Assembly (NCBI GenBank): GCA_009993955.1
Contig: JAACSL010000014.1
Span: 44,674 to 108,673 of the forward strand
DNA: 64,000 nt
DNA from: Paraglaciecola sp.
GTDB taxonomy: Bacteria; Pseudomonadota; Gammaproteobacteria; Enterobacterales; Alteromonadaceae
Direction: 5' to 3'
Position numbers and translations under genes: made by a program. The notes below the pieces were generated by a model. It was not told the origin of the DNA. It saw only the letters and a list, made by a program, of their open reading frames with translations, and ran no database searches. Below, one piece after another: positions 18,431 to 27,599 of this stretch. The stretch's first letter is position 1; each line of letters begins with the position of its first letter.

Positions 18431-19432
18431 TTAATACACCACGGCACCTTGTTGATCTAACTGGCAAATATGGCTAAAACCATGCTCGTTTTGAATGTAG
18501 TTTTCGGCCAACCACGAATTGATAAGTGTAGCTTGTTCGACGGATTCACACACCGCAAATACCGAGGGTCCAGAGCCAGAAATACCAAAAGCTAAAGCAC
18601 CATTTTGCTCGGCAAACGCGCGGGATTCGTCGAAATACGGCAACAACGACTTGCGATATGGTTCTGCGATCACATCACGCATCATCTGTGCCGCTAATTT
18701 TTCATCCTGCCGGTATAAGGCATCAATAAACACCGCTAACTGGCGACCAAACTGAATGGTGGTTGCCATCGCTATCTGCTTGGGCAAAATAGCACGCGCC
18801 GCCGCCGTCGACACCGAAATACCTGAATAACAACTCACCCAATACCAGTGTTTGAACATGGGCAGCCCTAAGGCAATCGTTCCCGGTTGTTCAGCCATCA
18901 GCGTTAAGCCACCCATAAAACAGGGCGCAACGTTATCATAATGCACCGAGCCACTTATCTGGCCTTCTAACTCACCCATCATGTGTAACAAAGCGTTATC
19001 GTCGAAGGGAATACGCCCCAGTACTCGAGCGTAAAACTGATTTAAACCATGAAAAGCAGCAACGATAGAGCTAGCACTTGAGCCTAAGCCACTGCCAATG
19101 GGTAGGTGTTTGTGCAAGGTCAGCGCAGCGGCGGGCACACTGCTTGCCACTATGCCCTGCTTGCCTAGTTCTGTCATAAAATGCTGATAACATTGGGTGA
19201 CAATATTCTTGCGCGGGTCGGCAGGCAATTTGTGCGCGAAGCGGCCAGCAATCTGCAAACTGAATACGCTGGCACTGTGCACTTCCACTTCATCACCCAA
19301 GGGACTGCCATCAATAGGTTTAAGGGCTGCACCCAGCAAATCAAAGCCCAAGCTGACATTGCCGATTGAGGCAGGCGCGAAGGCAGTAAGTGACAGTTCA
19401 CTCAACATAGGACTAACAGGATCATGGCTCAT
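18431..19432 (-). CDS. thrB: Homoserine kinase
   Basis: GHMP-family kinase that phosphorylates L-homoserine with ATP. The GHMP motif is GSGLGSSASSIVAAF, with an N-terminal FAPASIGNVSLGFDLLG and the C-terminal FGISGSGPSVFAV. From the ATG at 19432 it has 333 residues. This start shares its first base with the thrA stop (TGATG), so translation is coupled. The track start at 19450 lies inside thrA and I do not favour it. A further ATG at 19408 is closer to the E. coli start. Confidence 0.96.
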   Translation of the reverse strand: MSHDPVSPMLSELSLTAFAPASIGNVSLGFDLLGAALKPIDGSPLGDEVEVHSASVFSLQIAGRFAHKLPADPRKNIVTQCYQHFMTELGKQGIVASSVPAAALTLHKHLPIGSGLGSSASSIVAAFHGLNQFYARVLGRIPFDDNALLHMMGELEGQISGSVHYDNVAPCFMGGLTLMAEQPGTIALGLPMFKHWYWVSCYSGISVSTAAARAILPKQIAMATTIQFGRQLAVFIDALYRQDEKLAAQMMRDVIAEPYRKSLLPYFDESRAFAEQNGALAFGISGSGPSVFAVCESVEQATLINSWLAENYIQNEHGFSHICQLDQQGAVVY

Positions 19433-21894
19433 CAGTAGTTTTGCTTCCATGGCATCGTTCTTAATACATCGGCAAATACACCTGCGGCCGTCACTGCAGC
19501 ACCAGCGCCATAACCGCGGATCACAAAGGGTATTGGCTGGTAATAGTGGCTGTGAATGGCTAAGGCGTTTTCACCGTCTTTGATCATGTACAAAGGATGT
19601 TCGCTGCCCACTGCTTCAATGGACACCACACACACACCTTTGCTGATCGAACCCACATAACGCAATACTTTACCTTGTTGCTTAGCTTGTTTCACTTTGT
19701 CAGCAAAATAGTCATCAAGTTGCGGCAGACGTGCCATAAATTCGTCCACAGTGCCTGAACTATCAAAAAAGCTTGGGATAACCGGTTCAATTTTAATGTC
19801 ACTGAGTTCTAATTTTAGATCGGCTTCTCGGGCCATAATCAGTAATTTACGAGCCACATCGGTACCACTTAAATCTTCGCGTGGATCAGGCTCGGTAAAG
19901 CCGTTTTTCTTGGCTATCTCAGTGGCTTCTGATAGGCTTAAGCCTTCTTCTAGCTTGCCAAACACAAACGACAACGATCCAGACAGGATGCCTTCAAAAC
20001 GAATAAGTTCGTCACCGGCGTAGATCAATTTCTGCAAATTGTCGATGACCGGCAAACCCGCCCCTACCGTGGTTTCATATAAAAATTGACGATTGGTCTG
20101 CTGCGCTGTCGCCCGCAGTTTCTGATAAAACGCGGTGCTCGCAGTATTGGCTTTTTTGTTCGGTGTAACTACATGGAAGCCGTCCAACATCATCTGAGGA
20201 TAAAGTTCAGCAATGGCGTCGCTGCTAGTACAGTCGACAATAACCGGATTGACCAAGCTGTTATCCTGCACAAATTGCTGCAAAGTGCTCAAATCAAAGG
20301 TGGCCTCACTGGCTTGCAAAGCACTGAGCCAATCACTGCTCAGGTCTATGGCATTTTTAGCCAACAGCAACTTGCGACTGTTGGCGATACCGTAAATATT
20401 GAGGCTAATATCGCGCCCTAACAAGGCCTCTTGCTGGCGCGCTATTTGGGTAATAAGCTCTTTGCCCACCGTACCGCAACCCACTAAAAATACATCAATA
20501 GTATGCACGTTTGAAAAGAAATTCTGATGCACGATTTTCACCGCTTTTTTCGCTTTACTGCTTTCGATCACCGTTGAAATCGAACGCTCTGATGAACCTT
20601 GTGCAATGGCAACATTGTTCACCCGCGCCTGAGCCAACGAACTAAAAAACTTTGCTGCAAGTCCTTTAGCGTGACGCATACCATCACCGACCAAGGTGAC
20701 GATGGCGAGATCGTTACGCACTTCAATTGGGTCTAATAATTGATTACTCAATTCCAACGCAAACGAATCTTCTAACAGTGCCAATGCTCTGGCCGCATCT
20801 TTGCTATGAATACAAAAACTGATGCTGTATTCAGAGGATGACTGGGTGATTAAGGAAATAGAAATATTGGCGTTCGACATGACCCCAAAAACGCGGCTGG
20901 CCATGCCCACCATGCCTTTCATACCCGGGCCTGCCACGTTAAACATGGCCATGTTATCGAGGTGGGAGATCCCTTTAACACTGGTCCATTGGGTACTGGC
21001 TTGATTGCTGATCAAGGTACCGGGGGCACTTGGATTTAAGGTATTGCGAATAAGGCAAGGAATATGGTGCTGCGCGACTGGCCCGATAGTCTTAGGATGC
21101 AGCACCTTGGCACCAAAGTAGGAAAGTTCCATGGCTTCTTGATAGGTCAACTTGTCGAGCAATACCGCCCCTTCTACCTGATTAGGGTCAGCGTTGTATA
21201 CGCCGTCGACATCTGTCCATATTTCACAACATTGGGCATCAATACACGCAGCTAAAATGGCGGCAGAGTAGTCGGAGCCGTTGCGTCCAAGGGTGACTTT
21301 TTCGCCATCTGCATTAACAGCAACAAAACCCGGCATGATCAAAAATACCTTACCCGAGGTGTCCACATCAGCAAAGCGCGCTTTACTGGCGCTTACATCG
21401 GCAATACTGTCTAGGTAGTCACCTTCCGCTAATATGTAATCAACTGGATCAATAATGGCATTGTCACAACCGAGCGCCGTGAGGATTTCACTGAAAATAT
21501 TGACACTGATGTACTCACCTAGGCTTAAAATTTTAGCCACCACGGAATCTGGAGCACAGCGCAATAAGGCAAAACCCTCAAGATTCTGATTTAACTCATC
21601 CAACACGGCATGCACATAGCCCGCTAACTTAACTTGGTCAATGGCTGGCAAGCGTTCTTGCAATTCATCGAGGATGCCAAATAAGACCATATTCAATTTT
21701 GCAAACAGTTCACCGTAATCTTTACCCAAGGCCGCTTCTTCACACAAAAGTGACAAAGCATTGGTTACGCCTTTGGGGGCGGACAATACCACCGCTGCAC
21801 CCACTTCAGCATGACAGGCCATACTAATGTCATTGACCATCAAATAGCGCTGCGCATCTGCGAGAGACGAACCACCGAATTTCAACACCTTCAT
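19432..21894 (-). CDS. thrA: Bifunctional aspartokinase I / homoserine dehydrogenase I
   Basis: Catalyses the first and third steps of threonine synthesis from aspartate. The N-terminal aspartokinase begins MKVLKFGGSSLAD and includes GRNGSDYSAAILAA. Central ACT regulatory domains (about 310-460, near SISLITQSSSEYSISF) bind threonine. The C-terminal homoserine dehydrogenase starts at the NAD(P) motif VFLVGCGTVGKEL and contains GILSGSLSFVFG. Its 820 residues equal E. coli ThrA. A good ribosome-binding site (AAGGAG) precedes the ATG. It is regulated by threonine/isoleucine attenuation through the thrL leader just upstream. Confidence 0.98.
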   Translation of the reverse strand: MKVLKFGGSSLADAQRYLMVNDISMACHAEVGAAVVLSAPKGVTNALSLLCEEAALGKDYGELFAKLNMVLFGILDELQERLPAIDQVKLAGYVHAVLDELNQNLEGFALLRCAPDSVVAKILSLGEYISVNIFSEILTALGCDNAIIDPVDYILAEGDYLDSIADVSASKARFADVDTSGKVFLIMPGFVAVNADGEKVTLGRNGSDYSAAILAACIDAQCCEIWTDVDGVYNADPNQVEGAVLLDKLTYQEAMELSYFGAKVLHPKTIGPVAQHHIPCLIRNTLNPSAPGTLISNQASTQWTSVKGISHLDNMAMFNVAGPGMKGMVGMASRVFGVMSNANISISLITQSSSEYSISFCIHSKDAARALALLEDSFALELSNQLLDPIEVRNDLAIVTLVGDGMRHAKGLAAKFFSSLAQARVNNVAIAQGSSERSISTVIESSKAKKAVKIVHQNFFSNVHTIDVFLVGCGTVGKELITQIARQQEALLGRDISLNIYGIANSRKLLLAKNAIDLSSDWLSALQASEATFDLSTLQQFVQDNSLVNPVIVDCTSSDAIAELYPQMMLDGFHVVTPNKKANTASTAFYQKLRATAQQTNRQFLYETTVGAGLPVIDNLQKLIYAGDELIRFEGILSGSLSFVFGKLEEGLSLSEATEIAKKNGFTEPDPREDLSGTDVARKLLIMAREADLKLELSDIKIEPVIPSFFDSSGTVDEFMARLPQLDDYFADKVKQAKQQGKVLRYVGSISKGVCVVSIEAVGSEHPLYMIKDGENALAIHSHYYQPIPFVIRGYGAGAAVTAAGVFADVLRTMPWKQNY

Positions 21895-21947
21895 GTCTTA
21901 CTCCTTACTTAAACTATGTCCTGTAGCCCTTTTTCACAGCGCCAATA

Positions 21948-21978
21948 ACAAAAAAGCCCGCTTTGATTCGCGGGCTTT
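21948..21978 (-). terminator. thr operon attenuator terminator
   Basis: On the minus strand a 9-bp GC-rich stem (arm AAAGCCCGC, 8-nt loop) is followed by a T-run (TTTTTTG). It lies between the thrL stop (21999) and thrA (21894), the expected place for a transcription attenuator. Confidence 0.92.
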
Positions 21979-21998
21979 AGGTATTTAATGCGTGTGCA

Positions 21999-22067
21999 CT
22001 AGCCAGCGACCACCTCAAAGAGGGTGGTAATCATCATGCCGGTGGTGCTTATAATTATCGTTTTCAT
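21999..22067 (-). CDS. thrL: thr operon leader peptide
   Basis: A 22-codon ORF too short for the track, reading M-K-T-I-I-I-S-T-T-G-M-M-I-T-T-L-F-E-V-V-A-G. Five of its codons are Thr and four are Ile, the two amino acids that control E. coli thr attenuation. A hairpin (ACCACC arm, GGTGGT partner) overlaps codons 14-20 and could act as the pause or anti-terminator stem. The attenuator terminator follows 20 bp after the stop. Ribosome stalling at these codons when Thr or Ile is scarce should let transcription into thrABC. Confidence 0.93.
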   Translation of the reverse strand: MKTIIISTTGMMITTLFEVVAG

Positions 22068-22080
22068 GTGCGCAATTTGC

Positions 22081-22109
22081 CGTATAGACGTCTATATGTC
22101 AACTGGCAA
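22081..22109 (-). promoter_or_regulatory. Possible thr promoter overlapping a 14-bp palindrome
   Basis: TTGCCA (22104-22109) and TATACG (22081-22086), read on the minus strand, are 17 bp apart and lie just before thrL. The perfect palindrome TATAGACGTCTATA (22083-22096) covers the -10 and spacer. The resulting leader would be very short before thrL, so another promoter further upstream is possible. Confidence 0.35.
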
Positions 22110-22226
22110 GCACAGTTGTTTGGTTATTAATTAGAACCGAAGCCACAAAAAGCTAATTGTTGAGGCCAACACGCTGTCGGTGAAGGTTCACAGCAGCGTA
22201 TTGTAGTCCCCAACCATCAAGACACT

Positions 22227-23003
22227 TTAGTTAAACAGGCCTTTTAACTTTTCACTGGCTTTGTCTAATAGTTTGTCTTTTTCTTCTGCGAGTTTGTCGG
22301 CCATTTGCTTTTTGGCTTCATCCGCCAGACGTTTTTTAAGTTCTGCTTTGGCTGCTGCACTAACTTGAACAAGTATCGTGTCAACGATTGCCATGCCAAC
22401 TTTGTCGGCTGGTAAACCATTGGGTGCACCAATTGGCCCAGCAGTAAAGGTAGGCATGGTGAGCTCATAGGCTTTCTTGTCGATGTTGATCTCACCTGTG
22501 GGTAAGGCTTCGAAATTGAGCATCAGCTTGACCTGACTGACCACCACTTTTTCTACAATAACTAAAGGATTACTGCCTTTTTGGGTCGGCTCAGTGGTTT
22601 CAGTCTTAGGTAATTGTGCGGCAATGCTGTTTTTCAATGCTAATAGATTGCCTTGACCATCGGCATCCATCTCAAACAGGATAGTAGGTGAAAGCACTTC
22701 GATTTTTTCCACCACATAAGGCTCAGAAACAATCTCCCCCAAATCCAAGGTAACCGCATCTAAGCTAAACGCGTTATTGTCACTGAAACCTGCTGGATTT
22801 TTCACCACTAGTTCACTGATGGTCATGCGCCCTTCTGTCAATGCCAATTCGACGGCGGCAACCGATACCGGCGTGGCTAAATAGTAACTGCCTTGCTGCT
22901 CAATTTGCCCACGAATAAAATTGCCCGCACCACTTAACACGTACCACAGCCCACCTGCGATAAATATCACGATGAGGCCAACGATCATCCCGGTCTTTTT
23001 CAT
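22227..23003 (-). CDS. Membrane-anchored AsmA-like protein, unknown function
   Basis: Two hundred fifty-eight residues with one N-terminal membrane segment (GMIVGLIVIFIAGGLWYVL) and the rest probably periplasmic. The middle has repeating beta-type lines such as VSVAAVELALTEGRMTISELVVKNPAGF and VEKIEVLSPTILFEMDADGQGNL, a pattern seen in the N-terminal parts of AsmA-like proteins. The last ~50 residues are a charged helix rich in Lys and Glu (AELKKRLADEAKKQMADKL). AsmA-like proteins act in envelope lipid transport or outer-membrane assembly, but similarity here is by pattern only. It has its own upstream gap from the thr leader and looks monocistronic. Confidence 0.7.
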   Translation of the reverse strand: MKKTGMIVGLIVIFIAGGLWYVLSGAGNFIRGQIEQQGSYYLATPVSVAAVELALTEGRMTISELVVKNPAGFSDNNAFSLDAVTLDLGEIVSEPYVVEKIEVLSPTILFEMDADGQGNLLALKNSIAAQLPKTETTEPTQKGSNPLVIVEKVVVSQVKLMLNFEALPTGEINIDKKAYELTMPTFTAGPIGAPNGLPADKVGMAIVDTILVQVSAAAKAELKKRLADEAKKQMADKLAEEKDKLLDKASEKLKGLFN

Positions 23004-23045
23004 GTTGCTCTCCTGTTGTCATTTGTTGTGATCACAAAACTGCCT

Positions 23046-23078
23046 TGCTAGCTGCGCCATCAAGGGCAGCTAGCATTG
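23046..23078 (-). terminator. Possible terminator after the aldehyde dehydrogenase gene
   Basis: The arms TGCTAGCTGC and GCAGCTAGCA form a 10-bp inverted repeat about 25 bp after the dehydrogenase stop. The following minus-strand sequence, AGGCAGTTTTG, is only weakly T-rich, so termination is plausible but not certain. Confidence 0.45.
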
Positions 23079-23101
23079 TGTTAGATCAGCGCCCTTCGTT
23101 G

Positions 23102-24532
23102 TTATTGCGGGGTTCGCAACACCATCAGGCGTAATTCAGTCATGTCTTGCATGGCATAAACAATGCCTTCGCGCCCCAAGCCACTCTCTTTCACGCCACC
23201 ATAGGGCATATTATCAACACGCCAACTGGGTACATCGCCAATTACAACCCCACCCACGTGTAACTCATCCCATGCTTGATGCGCCTTATAAATGTCGCGG
23301 GTGAAAATCCCAGCCTGCAAACCAAATTGACTATTGTTCACTTCTTTTAGCGCAGTCGAAAAGTCTTTAAACGGGCTGATAATAGACACTGGACCAAAGG
23401 CTTCTTCACTGTTGACCTTGGCATCACCGGCCACATTTTCTAACAAGGTGGCACGTAACATCGCCCCTTCACGTTGACCGCCACACAATAAACGTGCTCC
23501 GCCAGCCACCGCTTCATCAATCCATGTATGCAAACGTTTGGCTTCCGATTCAGAAATCATCGGACCAATAAAGGTATCTTCGTTTAAGGGATCACCATGC
23601 ACTAAATTGGCAACTTTGTCGGTGTAACGCTGTTTAAACTCGGCATACAACGATGCATGCACCAGAATCCGTTGCACACTGATGCAGCTTTGTCCGCTTT
23701 GATAATAAGCGCCAAAAATAATGCGTTCAATGGCGTCATCTAAGTCCGTGCCTTCATCCACAATACAGGCAGCGTTGCCACCCAGCTCAAGGATCACCGG
23801 TTTTTTCCCCGCCTTGGCTTTGAGTTCCCAACCGACTTGCGGTGAGCCAGTAAAACTGAGCAATTTAAACCGCTCATCGGTGGTAAATAAATCTGCACCA
23901 TCCCGACTGCAGGGTAAAATTGAAAAGGCACCTGCGGGCAGATCTGTTTCCGCTAAGATCTCGCCAATGATCAGGGCACCAAGTGGTGTACGACTGGCAG
24001 GTTTTAAAACAAACGCACAGCCCACCGCCAAAGCCGGCGCAATCTTGTGTGCGGCTAAGTTAAGGGGAAAGTTAAAAGGTGAGATAAACGAACAAGGCCC
24101 GATGGGTACCCGTTTGTACATGCCGGTATAGCCTTTCGCCCGAGGTGTAATCTCAAGATTTAATACTTCACCTTTCATGCGTACCGATTCTTCCGCAGCA
24201 ATGCGAAAGGTATCGATAAGCCGTGTGACTTCACCACGTGCATCTTTAATGGGTTTACCCGCTTCAATACACAGGGCATAGGCAAGTTCTTCAAAACGTT
24301 CTTCAAAACGTTTCACGCAGTGGTTAAGTAGCTTTTGCCGTTCGTAGGGCCGCATTTTATTAAGCAGGGGCTGACTTGCTTCAGCGGCGGCAATGGCTTC
24401 ATCGATCACCTTGCTGTCGGCCATGGCGGTGTAGGTTGCTACCTCATTAGTGTATTTATTGGTTACTGCTAAGTCTTGGTTAGCATAAACGGCCTTATTG
24501 GCCAGATAATAGGGATAAGCCTTGGCTAACAT
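23102..24532 (-). CDS. NAD(P)-dependent aldehyde dehydrogenase
   Basis: Aldehyde dehydrogenase superfamily, oxidising an aldehyde to its acid with NAD(P). It has the cofactor segment SFISPFNFPLNL, the general-base glutamate in LELGGNAACIV and the catalytic cysteine in SGQSCISVQ (about C283). The length (476) is typical. The C-terminal PYGGVKESGLGREG is also conserved. Sequence resembles the lactaldehyde, phosphonoacetaldehyde and non-phosphorylating GAPDH branches; the substrate is not decidable by eye. It follows the acetolactate synthase-like gene by 15 bp, so the two are an operon. Confidence 0.92.
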   Translation of the reverse strand: MLAKAYPYYLANKAVYANQDLAVTNKYTNEVATYTAMADSKVIDEAIAAAEASQPLLNKMRPYERQKLLNHCVKRFEERFEELAYALCIEAGKPIKDARGEVTRLIDTFRIAAEESVRMKGEVLNLEITPRAKGYTGMYKRVPIGPCSFISPFNFPLNLAAHKIAPALAVGCAFVLKPASRTPLGALIIGEILAETDLPAGAFSILPCSRDGADLFTTDERFKLLSFTGSPQVGWELKAKAGKKPVILELGGNAACIVDEGTDLDDAIERIIFGAYYQSGQSCISVQRILVHASLYAEFKQRYTDKVANLVHGDPLNEDTFIGPMISESEAKRLHTWIDEAVAGGARLLCGGQREGAMLRATLLENVAGDAKVNSEEAFGPVSIISPFKDFSTALKEVNNSQFGLQAGIFTRDIYKAHQAWDELHVGGVVIGDVPSWRVDNMPYGGVKESGLGREGIVYAMQDMTELRLMVLRTPQ

Positions 24533-24547
24533 GATATCTCCCGCACG

Positions 24548-26188
24548 TTATAGGTTGGCACTGCGTTCACGCAGTGCATGATTAAGTGTTTGGTCATTCA
24601 GAGAATAATCAACCGGCACGTCAATTAAATGCACCGCCGGTTCAGCCAAACAAGCGAGTACTCTGGGCAACAATTCGTCGGCAGAGGCAATGCGCCAGCC
24701 TTTTGCACCATAACTTTCAGCATACTTGACAAAATCCGGGTTGCCGTAATCCAGACCAAAGTTAGCAAACTGCATGTTAGCTTGTTTCCACTTGATCATG
24801 CCGTAGGCATCATCGCGTAAAATAATCACCACAATGTGCAACTTAAGCCTGACGGATGTCTCCATTTCCTGACTATTCATCATAAAGCCGCCATCACCAC
24901 ATACGGTAATCACTGGTTTGTTGGGGTGGACAATTTTTGCGGCCATGGCGGAAGGCAAACCAGCTCCCATGGTGGCCAAGGCATTGTCCAGCAACAAGGT
25001 GTTGGGTAAGGCCGCCGGATAATTGCGAGCGAACCAGATTTTATATACGCCGTTGTCAAGGGTCACAATACCATCCTTAGGCATGGCCTTGCGGATGTCT
25101 CGTACAAAACGTTCTGGCAACATCGGGAATCGATCATCATTTTCACTTTCTTGACGATGATTGACGTAGGCGGTTTGGACTTTTTTGAAGAAGGAAAAAT
25201 CCCAACTGCTTGACGGTTTAAGCTGCTCTTTGAGTTGCCAAATGCTATTGGCAATGTCCCCGATCACCTCTAACTGGGGAAAGTAGACCGGGTCAACCGC
25301 AGCAGGTTCAAAATTGATGTGGATGACCTGACGGCCGCCGTGCTGCATAAAAAATGGCGGTTTTTCCACTACATCATGGCCCACATTGATAATCAGATCG
25401 GCACTATCAATGGCGCGATGTACAAAGTCCCCAGATGACAGCGCGGTATTGCCCATAAACAAGGCATCACTTTCATCCAATACTCCCTTGCCCATTTGGG
25501 TGGTGACATAAGGTATACCAGTTTTATCAACAAATTCTTTGAGCATTTTTGAGGTGAGTTTACGATTCGCCGCCGCACCAATTAATAACAAGGGATGACG
25601 CGCTGCGCGAATCATGTCAACAGCCTTGCTGATGGCTTTATCTTCGGCAATGGGGCGCCTCGCCACGCTGGCTTGCAATAACTGGGCAGTGGTCATTTCT
25701 GCTGCAATGTCTTCAGGTAATTCAATATGGGCCGCGCCGGGGCGCTCATGATGTGCCAAACGAAAGGCCTCGCGCACAGCAGAAGGGATGCGGTCGCCAC
25801 TGACAACCTGAGTGGTGTATTTGGTGATGGGTCGCATCATGTCTACCACATCAATCACCTGAAAACGCCCTTGTTTACTGGTTTTGACGGGTTTTTGCCC
25901 AGTGATCATCAACATCGGCATGGCTCCGAGTTGGGCATAGGCTGCTGGCGTGACGAGGTTGGTGGCTCCCGGACCTAGAGTCGATAAACACACACCTACT
26001 TTGCCGGTTAAGCGCCCATAAGTGGCCGCCATAAACCCCGCCCCTTGTTCATGTCGGGTAAGGATTAATTTGATGCTTGAATCGCGCAATGATTCGAGCA
26101 AGTCCAAGTTTTCTTCCCCCGGAATACCAAAGATATACTCTACCCCTTCGGCTTCCAATGCTTTGACAAATAAATCAGATGCTTTCAT
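24548..26188 (-). CDS. Acetolactate synthase large subunit-like ThDP enzyme
   Basis: Thiamine diphosphate enzyme of the acetolactate synthase large-subunit family (546 residues). The proton-relay glutamate is in RHEQGAGFMA, the ThDP/Mg motif is GDGGFMMNSQEMET, and the middle FAD-type domain is present. The start at 26188 has AAGGA six bases upstream; the track start at 26269 adds an unlikely extension. No IlvN/IlvH regulatory subunit or other branched-chain gene is nearby, so this may be a catabolic or stand-alone enzyme and not the biosynthetic one. Its operon partner is an aldehyde dehydrogenase, which suggests pyruvate or hydroxyaldehyde metabolism. The exact reaction is unproven. Confidence 0.9.
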   Translation of the reverse strand: MKASDLFVKALEAEGVEYIFGIPGEENLDLLESLRDSSIKLILTRHEQGAGFMAATYGRLTGKVGVCLSTLGPGATNLVTPAAYAQLGAMPMLMITGQKPVKTSKQGRFQVIDVVDMMRPITKYTTQVVSGDRIPSAVREAFRLAHHERPGAAHIELPEDIAAEMTTAQLLQASVARRPIAEDKAISKAVDMIRAARHPLLLIGAAANRKLTSKMLKEFVDKTGIPYVTTQMGKGVLDESDALFMGNTALSSGDFVHRAIDSADLIINVGHDVVEKPPFFMQHGGRQVIHINFEPAAVDPVYFPQLEVIGDIANSIWQLKEQLKPSSSWDFSFFKKVQTAYVNHRQESENDDRFPMLPERFVRDIRKAMPKDGIVTLDNGVYKIWFARNYPAALPNTLLLDNALATMGAGLPSAMAAKIVHPNKPVITVCGDGGFMMNSQEMETSVRLKLHIVVIILRDDAYGMIKWKQANMQFANFGLDYGNPDFVKYAESYGAKGWRIASADELLPRVLACLAEPAVHLIDVPVDYSLNDQTLNHALRERSANL

Positions 26189-26324
26189 GTTATGTCCTTG
26201 TTCGTTTATCGACTCCACCTGTTTTGACACCGTATTGTGACAATACAAATGCGCAAAATTACCACTCAAGCATCCGCTCTTCTTGGCGCGAACAACAACC
26301 CAAAAAATAGATTAAACGCATCGA

Positions 26325-27404
26325 TTAATCAGGCAATTCAAGGCTTGTTTGCATGATTTTGAGTTGATATTTGGTGCTGTTATTAATCAACGTTTGCTTG
26401 TCATTGTCCATGGGTAAAACAGCAGATTGAGTCTGGCGACTGAGAAATACCTGCCAATCCTCTGCCAAGTTTGTTAATTCGTCACACAAAGTATCGTTGG
26501 AGTCTACTATTGATAACACTTCGCACACATTGTTTAAGATAAGCTGCACGGCTTCAATATGACGTTGAATTTGCTTTAGGTTAATTGCAAGGGCCAATTC
26601 ATTGTTAATGCTTTGCCACGCTTTTAACAATTTAGTTAGCTGTTTGGTGGCGGACAATGACCCTTTAACTTTGAGATCTTGGCTGTTGGCTGAAATGGTT
26701 TTTTGTGGTTCAGTGGCCAGCAAGGCGTAACCGCGGGCGGCTTTACTCAGTGAACCTAAGGTCAGTGGCATGTAGGTTAACAGCTGCTGCGCCAGCCAAA
26801 ACAAATCGGCAACCTTGCCTTCTTTTAATTCTAACTCTAGCTCACTGATAACGTCGGTTTTGCCATCAGCAACGACCTCTCCTTTGTCCCAGACCAGCTC
26901 TATGGCGCTGCCGTGATGAAACTGCAAGGCATAACGGTGACGTACAAAGTGAGTATAAAAAATACATCCAAGTTGCTGCTGCAAGCTTGGCAAATCAACA
27001 CGCTCTGGCCATATGTCACTGGGAAAAAGGGCTAAATTTGGTCGAGGAACAGCGATATCAGCCGAGTATGGCAATGCCACATTGTATTCTGGGCGTTGCG
27101 CCAAGCCCGCAAAAGAAAGGCCGGCTGTTTTTATGGTTTGTTCGAATCGTAGTTGATTGTGCCCCACCCCAAGTTTGTTTTGTTCTTGAGCGTCTGCAAG
27201 ATGATCAAGGATCTGCTCACCACGCACTCTCAGTCCCATGCGCTGCTGACGAAAATCTTGTTGTGGTGTATCAAAGTAATAATTGGCTAAGTGCAATACA
27301 TCGTGTTTAACCTCAGCGTTTAACTGCGGCAGTAGGTGTTTGTCGATGATCGCGCCCGCCGGCGCGGTGGTGAGCAATTTAAGTTCGATTTCTTGCTCAG
27401 GCAT
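26325..27404 (-). CDS. CYTH-domain protein, inorganic triphosphatase YgiF-like
   Basis: The N-terminus MPEQEIELKL carries the CYTH signature ExExK (E5, E7, K9), followed by YYFDTPQQDFRQQRMGLRVR. CYTH enzymes hydrolyse triphosphates in a metal-dependent tunnel; E. coli YgiF cleaves inorganic triphosphate. CYTH sequence covers about 1-200. The C-terminal ~150 residues are helical and shorter than the full CHAD domain of YgiF (359 residues here against 433). The gene is divergent from the YgiM-like SH3 gene, the same neighbourhood as ygiF/ygiM in E. coli. Confidence 0.88.
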   Translation of the reverse strand: MPEQEIELKLLTTAPAGAIIDKHLLPQLNAEVKHDVLHLANYYFDTPQQDFRQQRMGLRVRGEQILDHLADAQEQNKLGVGHNQLRFEQTIKTAGLSFAGLAQRPEYNVALPYSADIAVPRPNLALFPSDIWPERVDLPSLQQQLGCIFYTHFVRHRYALQFHHGSAIELVWDKGEVVADGKTDVISELELELKEGKVADLFWLAQQLLTYMPLTLGSLSKAARGYALLATEPQKTISANSQDLKVKGSLSATKQLTKLLKAWQSINNELALAINLKQIQRHIEAVQLILNNVCEVLSIVDSNDTLCDELTNLAEDWQVFLSRQTQSAVLPMDNDKQTLINNSTKYQLKIMQTSLELPD

Positions 27405-27599
27405 AAATCACTTCTTTTGGCATAATACGCCTTTGGTGGATTCAACAATTGCTAGCACTACCTTAACCAGTCAAAGCGTGCACTGCAAACCGATCCTCAA
27501 GTAAAAAACAAAGTGATTGGCTAATATGCCAATGCGGGCTTGCCTTTAGGTACCTCAGGCAATACCATTTGGCGCATGTTAAAGAGAGATGTTTTTGGA

